Shown here: one piece after another, positions 54,801 to 64,000 of the stretch | Numbering within the stretch: position 1 is the first letter of the stretch | Layout: the number at the start of each line of letters is the position of its first letter | NCBI GenBank assembly: GCA_024345305.1 | Contig: BRON01000009.1 | Location: 1,054,001-1,118,000, forward strand | Direction: 5' to 3' | Source of the DNA: Mrakia gelida | Taxonomy: Eukaryota; Basidiomycota; Tremellomycetes; Cystofilobasidiales; Mrakiaceae | Length of the DNA: 64,000 nt | The notes under the pieces: generated by a model | The model's input: the letters and a program-made list of their open reading frames with translations, nothing else | Databases searched by the model: none | What the model was told of the DNA's origin: nothing | Translations under genes and position numbers: made by a program

Positions 54801-57800
54801 GTTGTCTGGGAAAACGAGAAGAGAGTCGAGAAAAGGTGAGTCACCTCGTCGCGTCGAAGCGATCCCCCCTTCACCCTTGCGCGAACTCACAGACGACGCT
54901 CATGGCGGATGCAGCTCCACAGGTCTGGGTGATATCGCCAGAGCAGGTCATGGGAGAGTTTCCGGAGGTGAGGGAGAGGGAGGCTCCGTTGGAGAACGAG
55001 TTTCCACAGTAGCTGAGAAGAAGAAGGAAAGAAGAGGGGAGGGAAGTTCAGCGTTCGAGCTTCGAGGCAAGAAAGTAGAGCGAGGGACGAACCATTCGGA
55101 CGAGTACTCGGTGGCGGAGATAGCGAATCCAGCAGCGGTGCAGTACTGAGCACAGACGGTGGGGGTCATCGACGAGGAGCTGGTAGACGCTCCGGTGAGG
55201 GCTCGTCCAGAAGGTCCCTCAGCGATCAACGACGAGGAAGCCGACTTGTATCCCGTGGGGAGGATGATGGCAGAGGTGGTAGGAGTGGTAGGAGTGGTGG
55301 TAGAGGTAACGAGGGTGATGACTCCGTTGGTAAGAGTGGCGAGAGCAGTGTTGTCTGAAGAGAGAAAGGAAAGGGAAAGTCAGCTCGTCGTTCGAGTCTC
55401 GAAGTCGGTTCGAACGAGATGTGCTCACAGGCAATCGAGAGTCCAGAGGCAGCTCCACAGGTGATGGTCTTATCTCCAGCGCAAGGGGTAGCGGAGTTGG
55501 AGGTGAAGAGGGAAAGGGAAGCTCCGTTGGAGAGCGCGTTTCCACAGTAGCTGATTCGAGAAGAAATAGGAAAGCGAGTGAGCTGGGTTTGCGACTCGAT
55601 TCGAGGAGAGAGAACTACTCACCACTCGCTAGCGTACTCGGTTCCACTGAGAGCGAATCCAGCCTTGGTGCAGTAAACAGCGCAGATCGAGGGAGTCATG
55701 TTGTCGGCCGACGTCGAAGCTCCAGTCAAGGCTCGTCCGCTCGTTCCCTCGGCGACGATAGAGGACGCAGCTGACTTGTAACCAGAAGGGAGACCAGCGG
55801 TAACGACGGGAGTGGTGGTAGTCGATCCGACGAGGGTGATGACTCCGTTGGTGAGGGTAGCAAGGGCGGTGTTGTCTGCAGAGTAGAGGGAAAGTGAGTA
55901 CGTCGTCGAGTCGCGTCCGATCGCGTCGCTGGTCTTTTGACTCACAGGCGATGGAAAGAGCGGATCCAGCTCCACAAGTCTGAGCCTTGTCTCCCGAGCA
56001 AGCAGTGGGGGCGTTGGCCGAGGTGAGGCTGAGGGAAGCTCCGTTGGAGAGGGCGTTTCCACAGTAGCTAGATGCGGAAAAGCGAAACAAAGTCAGCTTC
56101 GTTTCGTTCAGCTGTTCAAAGAGGACGGAAGCGATGCGATAAACTTACCACTCGCTGTAGTACTCGACACCGGAGAGAGCGAATCCACCCTTGGTGCAGT
56201 AGGTAGCGCAGACGAGGGGGGTCATCGAGCTGGACGAAGTCGAGTCCCCGGTAAGCGCTCGTCCAGAGCTTCCTTCGGCGATGAGGGACGACGAAGCGAC
56301 CTTGTAAGGGGAGGGAAGAGTGGTGACGGGAGTAGTGACGGTTCCAGAGAGAACAGCGAGGGTAGCCGAGAGCTTAGTCGTGTCGTAGTAGAGCGAGAGA
56401 GCCGACGCTCCTCCCTAAAAGGCGAAAAGGATCGAAAGAAGGTCAGCTTCTCGCACTCGATTTGTTCGGAGTGCAAATCGACTCACGCAGATTCCAACCT
56501 TTCCGGAGCAGGCGGTAGGGTCCGAGCTCGAGGTTCCAGAGAGAGAAGCACCGTTCTGGGAGGAGGAGAGAAAGAAGGTCAGTTTTGATTCGAAAACGCG
56601 ACAGGTCGACTTCAAGAACGAGAACGAGACTCACGCTGAGAACAGATCCACAGTAGCACTCGGAGTACCATTCAGTTCCAGCGAGAGGGTATCCCTTGGA
56701 AGAGCAGTAAGTAGAGCACATCTGGGGACGAAGGAAACGAGCGTCAGTCGATTCGAAGACTCGGATAAGAAAGGGAAAGGAAGACGAACGAGAGGAGTCA
56801 TCGCGGGGTCAGAAAGAGAGTCCGAGGTCAAAGCTCGTCCACTAGATCCCTCAGCGATCAAGGAGGTGGAAGCTCGAGACCATCCGGTAGCCAAGACGGG
56901 GGCAGCGTTGAGGATGGCGGAGGCGGAGGCGGCGCTGAAGAGAAGAGGACAGAAAAAGAGGAGTCAGCGACGAAGACGAGGACGAAGGTTGATCTCGAAG
57001 ATATGCTCACGCAGCTGAAGCGACCGAGGTGATAGAAACCGACGCGATCGAGGCCGTGCTAAGGATCGCAGAGAAGAGGAGAGAAAGGTGAGCGGGACGT
57101 CGCGCTCGGCAATGAGAAGGCAAGTCGGCTCACCTGACGGAAGCGATGCTCTGCTGGGACTGCGCCGCCAAGTTCGACTGGATAGAGGCAGCGGCGACCG
57201 AGCTGATGATAAGAAGGGAGGGGAAGAGATCAGTTTAGCGCCCAAAAAAAGGGGAGAGGGGATTCGAACGAAAAGGATTCGAACGCACGTCTGACTGGCA
57301 CTGGCTCGCGAGGCTTGATCCTGAGAGGCAGAGACGGAGATGGCAGACTGAGAAGCAGCAGCGCTGACAGAGAGAGCCGAGTTTGAGGCAGCGGCGGCGG
57401 AAGCTCGAGAGTTGGACGCGCTGAGAGACAGAAGAGAAAATCGACGCGTCAGATTGAGTTTAGGAGGATCGCGAACGAGAGAAAACGAGCTCACGAAGCG
57501 GAAAGGGCCTGGTTCGAGATCGAGGCAGCGGTAACCTGCGAAGCGGAAGCTCTGTAGGAAGAAAAGGGGACGGGGAGATGAGCGAAGCTTGGGTTCGACG
57601 CGCGTCGCGAGAAGAGAGGAAGGACAACATGGACGTACGAGACGGACATAGCGACGTTTGAGACGGAGGCGGCCGTGATCTGAGAGTTCGAAGCACTGAG
57701 AGATTGAAAAGAGGGAAAAGAAAGCCGTCAGTTGGGGGATCTCGGTCTTCAAAAAGGGATTGCGAGAGGACGAACGAAGCAGCGAGGGCCTGGCTCGTAA

Positions 57801-60212
57801 CCGAAACCGACGATTGGGAAGCGACACTGGCGGTTGACTGGGTCGACAGAACAGACTGAGCAGAGACACTCGAGACGGAAGCCTGCGAGTTCGACGCGGA
57901 AACCCTGCTGTTGGAGGCTCTGAAAGATCGAACGGCGAAAGCGACGCGAAACTCGGGTCAACGCCATCTCAAAGCGGTCTCGGGGCAAGCAAAGTAGGAC
58001 TCACGAAGCGGAAAGGGCGACGTTGGAGGCCGAGGCGGCGGCAATCTGGGAGCTCGAGGCCCTGAGAGAGCGAAGAGAGGAAAGCGGGTCAGAAAGGCTC
58101 GACGCGAAGAGCGAAGGGAGAAGAGGGGGACGAACGAAACCGACATCGCGAGGTTTGAGACGGAGGCGGCCGTGATCTGGGAGTTGGAGGCACTAGGTAA
58201 GAGGAAAAAGAGAGAGAAACGAAAGGCGTCAGCGGGAGTGTCTCGGCCGTCAAAAGAGATTGAAAGGGAACGAACGAGGCGGCGAGAGCCTGGCTGCTAG
58301 CAGAAACCGACGACTGAGAAGCGACACTGGCAGTAGACTGGGTAGATTGGGCAGAGACCGACGAGACGGAAGCGACCGAGCTGCAGGAGGGAGGGGGAAA
58401 GAGATGTGTTCGCCGGAGTCAGATCGAGGGGCGACTTGGGAACGGACAAGAGTGAACGGATCTCGCTTACGCAGTCGTCAAAGCAGAGTAGTAGGAAGCA
58501 GAGCTGGCCCTAGCAACGCTGGAGAGAGAGAGCGAGCTAAATAAAGCGGGGGAAAAGAGGTCAGATAAGAACGACGAACGACACGACGCGAGGCGATCAA
58601 CCGAAAATCGACTCACGTCGAAGCAGGGAGGTTCGCGACGGGAGCGCAAACGTAGCTCGATGGCGAGGCGACGTAGGCGTTGTAGGAAAGGTACCTGTTG
58701 GTGGAGCACGTGACCGATTCTGGAAATCGAGGGCGAAGGGAAGTCGAGGAGCGGAGGTCAGCGTCGAGTCAATCAAATTCACGAACAGACGAGAGAGGAT
58801 GAGAACGAACGAGTAAGGCAGGCGGCGGCATTGATGACGTTGAAGCCCGCCCAGTTGTTGCAGTCATCTGTCTGATCATCACAGGACTGAGGAAGAAGGA
58901 GGGGGAAATCGATGAGTGGGAGGCTTCTTCGCGAGCGAGTTCTCGTTCGAAGTTTGAGACGAACGAACCGTCTGCAAAGCCTGGTAGATCCCCGAGTTAG
59001 GCCAGGTTACCGATCCGACGATGAAGTTGGTCCCATCGAAGCACACGGGAGTGGCGTAGTATCCTCTGGAGAAGAAGAAGAAGAAGGACAGAAGCGAAGA
59101 AAACGATCAGTCTTCAGGTTGCGAGGCGCTGAGCTCCAAAAGAAAGCGAAACGAACCCAAGGTGACCGGTGAAGCCCTGGATTCCAAGGTTAGGAGTAGT
59201 AGTGGAGGCAGCAGTGGTGGCAGTGGCAGCGACGCTCGTAGCAGAAACGGAAGCAATCGAGGCCGACCTGAGGGAGCGACGATAGGGGAAGAGGAAGGTC
59301 AGTTCAGCCTCGAAAAGAAGAGATTAAATGGGAAGATTTGGACGTACGACTTGCTGACGGACGCGACGGAGGCGGTAGACTGAGTAGAAACCGAGGAAAC
59401 CGAGCTACACAGGGAAAAGGGGAGAGGGGAGGAGGAGAGATCAGCTCGCGCGTTTCGAGTCGGACGAGAAGGGAGGACAGGAGACTCACGCGACGGAGGC
59501 CGTGCTCTGGGTCGAGATAGCAGCCTGAGCAGTGGTAGGGGCAGCAGTAGCAGCGACGACAGCGGCGGCGACGTTTCCATTGCAGGCGGTGAGCTGAGTT
59601 TGACACTGGGCGACCGTCCAAACTTTGGCGGCGTTGGGTTGAGCGTTGGAAGCGTCCGAACAAAGGTTGAACTGGTTCGTGCACGACTGAGAGGGAGAAT
59701 TCAACAAGATTCGTTAGTGCGAGCTTCGATTAGGGAGTTTCGAGCGAAGGGAGAAGGGAAGGGAACAAAGCGGAGGGGAAACGACGACGAACCTTCATGA
59801 GAGCCGTCGAAAGTTCTCCAGAAGAGACTGATTCCGTTCCGACGTTGTATCCACGACCTCCCACGGTGACGGGAGTAGCGATGAGTCCACTGTGGAATCA
59901 AAGGAAGAACAGGTTTCAGCGAATGAGGAAGGGGAAGCGAGGTGAAGATCGAGATCAAAGGGAAGGTCGACGACGAACCCGATGGCACCTGATGAAGCGA
60001 AAGAACGAGAAGAAAGTTCAGCGTGGAGGTCCGAGAACCGAGAACGAGAAGGAAGGAAGATCGAAGAGGAAGGTGAACGAACCGGTGTAAGTCTGGTAGT
60101 TGACGAGGACGTCAGTCCTCTTCTCGACTTGAGGGGAGGAGGGGTGGTTCGACCAAGCCTGAGTGGAGGCGAGGAGGGAGAGAGCGGGAAGGAGGATAGC
60201 GATGGAGTGCAT
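51887..60212 (-). CDS. Large secreted protein with nine WSC domains and Ser/Ala-rich linker
   Basis: Start at 60212: signal peptide MHSIAILLPALSLLASTQA. N-terminal Cys modules follow: TPVTVGGRGYNVGTESVSSG with SCTNQFNLCSDASN, then YYATPVCFDGTNFIVGSVTW with SCDDQTDDCNNWAG. Next is a long Ser/Ala/Val-rich region encoded by about a dozen short exons (56990-58520). Nine WSC domains then occupy 52070-56930; a typical one reads SGRALTGASTSADNMTPSVC, then AAYCTKAGYAISGTEWYTEW, then YCGNSLSNGAALSLTS. Most are split over two exons. The last domain has CFCGSSSNVNVNTATKSTNC, and the protein ends KVTRRRYLPMLSRKH with no transmembrane helix or GPI signal. WSC domains bind carbohydrate; a secreted wall- or matrix-binding role is inferred. 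An ATG five codons upstream (60227) is an alternative start. Well over 1,000 residues, with more than 35 exons. Confidence 0.82.
53080..56150 (-). repeat. Six tandem two-exon WSC modules, period about 520-590 bases
   Basis: Each unit has an exon starting DNTALATL and ending at EW, an intron, then an exon YCGN... ending at a Cys before the next intron. The DNTALATL starts lie near 53089, 53678, 54223, 54802, 55352 and 55871. Exon junctions and phases are identical between units, and neighbouring units are nearly identical over long stretches (for example around 53500 and 54050). Confidence 0.85.
57638..58384 (-). repeat. Block duplication of Ser/Ala-rich exons including introns
   Basis: The exon pair 57638-57696 plus 57775-57920 corresponds to 58139-58193 plus 58273-58384 (for example ASNSQITAA and SQSSVSVTSQALAAS against SQSSVSASSQALAAS). 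The introns between them also align (about 57697-57775 against 58194-58272). This marks a recent ~500-base tandem duplication inside the gene. Confidence 0.7.
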
Positions 60213-60933
60213 GGTGGGGGGAAGCACTCGAGGACTTGAAAGGGAGGGGAGGGAAAGCGGGTGGTGATGGAGAGCGGGTGTCCTGGGGGGGAGGGGGAGG
60301 GGAAAGAAAGCTCGAGGTGGCGAAGCTTGCTTTGAGGTCTTGTTTTTTTGAAGGAGAGGGTGGTGGTCGATGAGGAGGAAAGGAAGGTAGAGCGAGGCCA
60401 GCTAAAGAGTCTTGAATTCGCCTATTAGACCAGAAGCTCTCGAAGTGAACCCAACTCCAGGTCTCACTCAGGTGCAAGATGGTCGAAGGAGCAAGAGGGT
60501 AAACACGATCGACGCGTGGCCGGCCATGGCTTCGAGGCTTCGAATCGTAGATTCCCAGCCACCAGCTCCGTTTTCTGCTTACGATTTGACTTCTCAGAGC
60601 TCCGCTTCGAGGGCCTGTTCGGAACCTTCCAAGAAAAACCAGAAGCATGTCAACACCCTGAGAGACATGGTGAGACGAAAAGTTTGGTTCCTTCTCGAAA
60701 CCCTCGTCAGGCTGTTCGCTCCTCAGCCGAATAGTGGAAAGGGACTTACCTGATCGAAAAACCTGCTCGCTCTACAGCTTGAAAAGCAGAAGAAAGGGAT
60801 GAGCTCGAAAGATGGCTGGCACGAGCCAACGCGAGACTTCGGAGGAAGAAAGGTCGTCTGAAACCGACGACGGATCCGGCAGCTCGTTCCCCTTTCCCTC
60901 AACGCCGGTGCCTTCGTTAAATGAGCATGCCGA
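60213..60933. promoter_or_regulatory. Upstream region of the WSC gene
   Basis: About 720 bases between the WSC gene start and the Arp5 stop, both on minus. No supported gene. C/T-rich on minus near the WSC start. Confidence 0.5.
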
Positions 60934-63900
60934 TCATCCAGTTCTGTAGTTCCCCCATCGATGCTCTTTTACGTACTAGTGAAGGGGAGCGAGTGAGACA
61001 GAGAAGACGAAGAAGATCAGCGAACAAAGAGCGAATCTCGATTCGGTGAAGAGACGCCGAGACCATCGAACGAAGAGCGAACGACGACTCACCTCAGCCC
61101 CAAATTCCTCGTACTCCTTCTTGGTGATCAAAGCCTTGCCAAACTCCTGAGTTCGACTCCATTCGGCCATCCCTCTCCAAGCGTCGAGCCTGGGTTCCGA
61201 AGGGGAGGAGACGTTGAAGCTGCTTTGGAAAGGAAGAACCGGTCGAAGAGTCGCCGTGAGACGAGCGACGATTCCTGGGAGGGATGCTGAGCCTCCGGTG
61301 ACGAAGAACCCCTGTGAAACAGAACAAGAAGTATGATCGAATGTCAGCGAGTCGACACAAATGAAGAGAGAGAGCTAGAAGCAGGCGAACGAAAGAGTCG
61401 CGACGCACCTGCTGCATCCTCTTCATCTCCTCCTTCGTCCTTTCCCTCAGCACATGCTCGACGATCTCCCCAACCCCAGCACTATCCAGCCCAGCTATAC
61501 TCGGTTGGAACCACACCTCGGGGACTCTGCTCCTCTCGACGTTCAAGTGAAGCTGGTACGACTGCTCCAAGCTCTCGGGATCGAACCTCGGTTCGGACGC
61601 GGATCCATCGTCGCCTCGAAGGAACGCTGTGAGGAGAGAGTTTTGTTGTTGAGAGCGAGCGAGGAAGGTTTGAGTGAGGGAGAAGGTAGGGTCGTGGTTG
61701 AGGAGGCGAGTTTCGAGCGTTTTGAGGAGGGTTTGATCGTCTTCTTCCTCCTCGGACTCGTTCCCGTTCCCCTGCGAGTCGAGAACGACGCGCACGTCAG
61801 CTTCAAGGGACGAGGGAGCTCTGACGAGGAGGGTAGATTGAAACGTACGATCTCTCGATAGATAGCCCAGTCGTCGTCCGTCTTCCCGAAGCCGTCGTCT
61901 GAAGGACAACGAGACGAGAAGTCAGTCGACACGACGCGACTCGTCCCGCACGCACAGAACCAGGGCTCGACTGCAGACGACTCACCATCTCCTCCCTTCC
62001 TCCTCTTCTTCGGTGCAGGTCCATCAGCAGCCAGGTTCGCTATCGACTTCATCCGACTCTGAGCAGCAGCGCTCTTTCGATCTCTGAGAGCAGCCTTCCT
62101 TCGTTTTCGTTCCGAGATTCGATGGATCGTAGCCTGTCGAGGTCAAATGAAGATGCGAGAACAGCGTCAGTAACTTCACTTCGAGTCTTAGATAAGATGA
62201 AGCGAAAAACTGACCTCATGATCCTCCCTCTGCTTCGCACACCAACCCTGAGGATCGTTCACTCGTTCCTCCTCCTCCTTCTTCTCGAGCTCGTCCTGTT
62301 TCAAATGAGGCAGCCGAAAGGGAACTATTCGAGTCAGCGAGGAGCCTCGTGGCGAGGGACGTGACGGGAATAGTCAGAAAGGAAGGAAAGGACGAGAGTG
62401 AACGAACCATCCTAGCCTTCTCCGCCAGCTTCTCAGCCTTCAACCTCATCCTCGCATCGTACCCAGCCTTGAACAGCTTCTGCTTCTTCTTCTCCTTGAT
62501 CTCTTCCTCGTTGAGTTCAGCATCGGGGATGAGAATGAGAGGGAACGAAGGCTCTTCCTGCGAAACGAAAAGACGCGTCTCGGTCAGTTTGTTTCGACGA
62601 GCAGTCCGGGCTCTCCACGTCGAGAAGGGATGACAGGCGTGGACTCACTTCAGGCGGTGCATCCTCTCCCAAATCCTTCTTCCTAGCCCTCTTCATCGAT
62701 TCCTCGATCTTCTTGATGGCAGCGTCGAGGTCGGCTTCCGATTCGAACCCAGCGTTCTCAAGGCGAGCTTGGTAGGCGACCTTCTTGTCGGTGAGCTTCG
62801 CGTCCTTGATCTCCCTGAAGCTGGCCATGTCCGTTTCCTGCTTGATGAGCTGTGTAAGATCGATCCAAGTGACAAAGGTTCGCGTGAGCTAGAAGTTCAA
62901 GGAAGAGAAAGGGAAAAGGACGAAGGGCGGACGAACCTTCTCGAGTCGCTGTTTCTGCTGCATCTCAGCCAACCTCCTTCCACCCTCCTTCCTCTTCTCA
63001 GCCATTTTAGCGAGCTCCTCCTCAGACTTCTCGTCGGAGACCTGTGAGCGTACGACGAGCGGTCAGCTGACGAGAAGAAGGGAGCGTCGCGAGAAAAGTG
63101 AGTACTCACTGGAATGACGAAAGGGAACTGAACGAGAACGTCGTTGGCTGCCATTCGAGTCGGGTCGGCGAAGGAGGTGATCTCGGAATGGTAGTCTTCT
63201 GCGAAGTAGCATGCTTCTCGGCACATGAACTGGAAGGGCGAATAAAGGTTCGTCAGTACGAGAGAACGAGGGAGTGAGACAGAGCGAGACTGAAGTCGAA
63301 CGAACAGTAGCTTGAGGAGCCGTGACCTTGGTAGGGAAGCTCGGGTACTTGAGTTGGACGAGCTTGAGCATGAGTTCGTTGGCTTGGGTTCCTCCCCAGG
63401 CGAGTCTAGACAGCCCGCCGGGACGAAGAGGTCAGGTTCAAAGTCGAAGACGCGTCGAGTCCAGATGATCGTTGTTCACGTTCAGGAGGAGATAGCTTTA
63501 CTCACCTCCTCGCCGAGGTCATCAGACCTCTGCCTCCCACTACTGGTATGATCGAAGTCGAAGAGTTCCCCATCCCGATAACGAGCCCGTCTTGTTTCCC
63601 CGTTCGAGAGAAGGAGAAGAGCGAGTCAACTCCGTAGGCGACTGATTTGGCGTTGTAGGCTTCGAAGAGGAGTTCCGACATGACTGCAGTATCGAAGAGA
63701 GGAGTAGAAATACGAGAGATGGTTCAGTTTCAAGATATGGGAGGGTCTCGAGCGAGAGGGGAGTGAGACGGGGACGGGGACGGGGAAGGAGGGAGGGAGA
63801 GGGAAGAAGGGACGAACGAGCTCGCGAGTGGAGAGGAGTTGCTAGACGCTCCGAGACAAGGATAGGATGCTCGACTGAGGAGGAAGTGATACCGAGGTTC

Positions 63901-64000
63901 ATGAAAGTGTAGTCGAGAGCGTGTTCCTATGCATTCAAAGTGAGAAAGAGGACCAGAGAAGAGTGAGCTTCGAACGAAGAGAGAAACGAGTCGAGCTCAA
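60934..64000 (-). CDS. ARP5: Actin-related protein 5 (INO80 complex), partial at the 5' end
   Basis: The window edge falls in an intron upstream of EHALDYTFMNLG. Actin-fold blocks follow: MSELLFEAYNAKSVAYGVDS, GLVIGMGNSSTSIIPVVGGR, RRLAWGGTQANELMLKLVQL and CREACYFAEDYHSEITSFA. Then come the Arp5-specific charged coiled-coil insertions: LAEMQQKQRLEKLIKQETDM, ESMKRARKKDLGED and MRLKAEKLAEKARM. The actin fold resumes at ERSRVPEVWFQPSIAGLDSA, EIVEHVLRERTKEEMKRMQQ and GFFVTGGSASLPGIVARL. The C-terminus is EWSRTQEFGKALITKKEYEE, then a last exon YVKEHRWGNYRTG with the stop at 60936-60934. Arp5 with Ies6 couples INO80 ATP hydrolysis to nucleosome sliding. The large insertion between actin subdomains separates it from actin and other Arps. 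The N-terminal part lies outside the window. Confidence 0.92.

Noticed and set aside
1..64000. CRISPR array, tRNA, rRNA or transposon
   Set aside because: No regularly spaced direct repeats outside coding modules, no convincing tRNA B-box in context, and no transposase, reverse transcriptase or terminal repeats seen.

Overview
This is a gene-dense nuclear segment of a basidiomycete yeast or filamentous basidiomycete. Genes are cut by many short introns (mostly 60-110 bases) with GTGAGT/GTGAGC/GTACGT donors, a very constant CTGAC branch site and a nearby AG acceptor. The first coding exon may be as short as ATG plus one base. Coding sequence is GC-rich and strongly C/G-ending. This fits Pucciniomycotina (Microbotryomycete-like), but that placement is inference. 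I saw no tRNA, rRNA, transposon or CRISPR array.

Layout. 1-2052 (-): a La-motif protein with two C-terminal xRRM-like domains, cut by the window edge. 2669-5530 (+): a CobW/ZNG1-type metallochaperone GTPase. 5756-10435 (+): a four-BRCT TopBP1/Dpb11/Rad4-like protein. 10656-11736 (-): a PITH-domain protein. 11925-13988 (+): F-box family 1, copy A. 14728-15775 (-): two tandem small secreted proteins. 16586-17666 (+): a secreted Cys protein. 18032-18568 (-): mitochondrial bL31. 18834-21421 (+): eIF4B. 21851-22213 (+): an unrecognised small gene. 22355-23450 (+): a Cys-rich, GPI-anchored-like protein. 24254-24535 (+): a third small secreted protein. 25735-27787 (-): F-box family 1, copy B, head-to-head with F-box family 2, copy A (28187-29238, +).

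30125-32592 (-): the Glo3-type ArfGAP, divergent from alpha-SNAP/Sec17 (32952-34888, +). About 35100-35975 (-): an unresolved spliced gene. 36042-36765 (-): GINS subunit PSF1. 37107-41120 (-): an ER glycerol-3-phosphate acyltransferase, divergent from mitochondrial porin VDAC (41532-43777, +). 44264-46837 (+): ALG6 glucosyltransferase. 47057-48119 (+): F-box family 2, copy B, with a frameshift. 48709-51253 (+): a hydroxyacid dehydrogenase of unusual domain order. 51887-60212 (-): a very large secreted protein with nine WSC domains. 60934-64000 (-): Arp5 of the INO80 complex, cut by the window edge.

Most genes are housekeeping (replication, membrane lipids, vesicle traffic, translation, chromatin). 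The accessory signal is in three lineage-specific expansions: two F-box-like families whose genes carry introns after the annotated stop, a trio of short secreted peptides, and a WSC protein built from tandemly duplicated two-exon modules and block-duplicated Ser/Ala-rich exons. The F-box downstream exons are conserved between paralogues, and in family 2 the conservation is at protein level. That is the least explained signal in the window.
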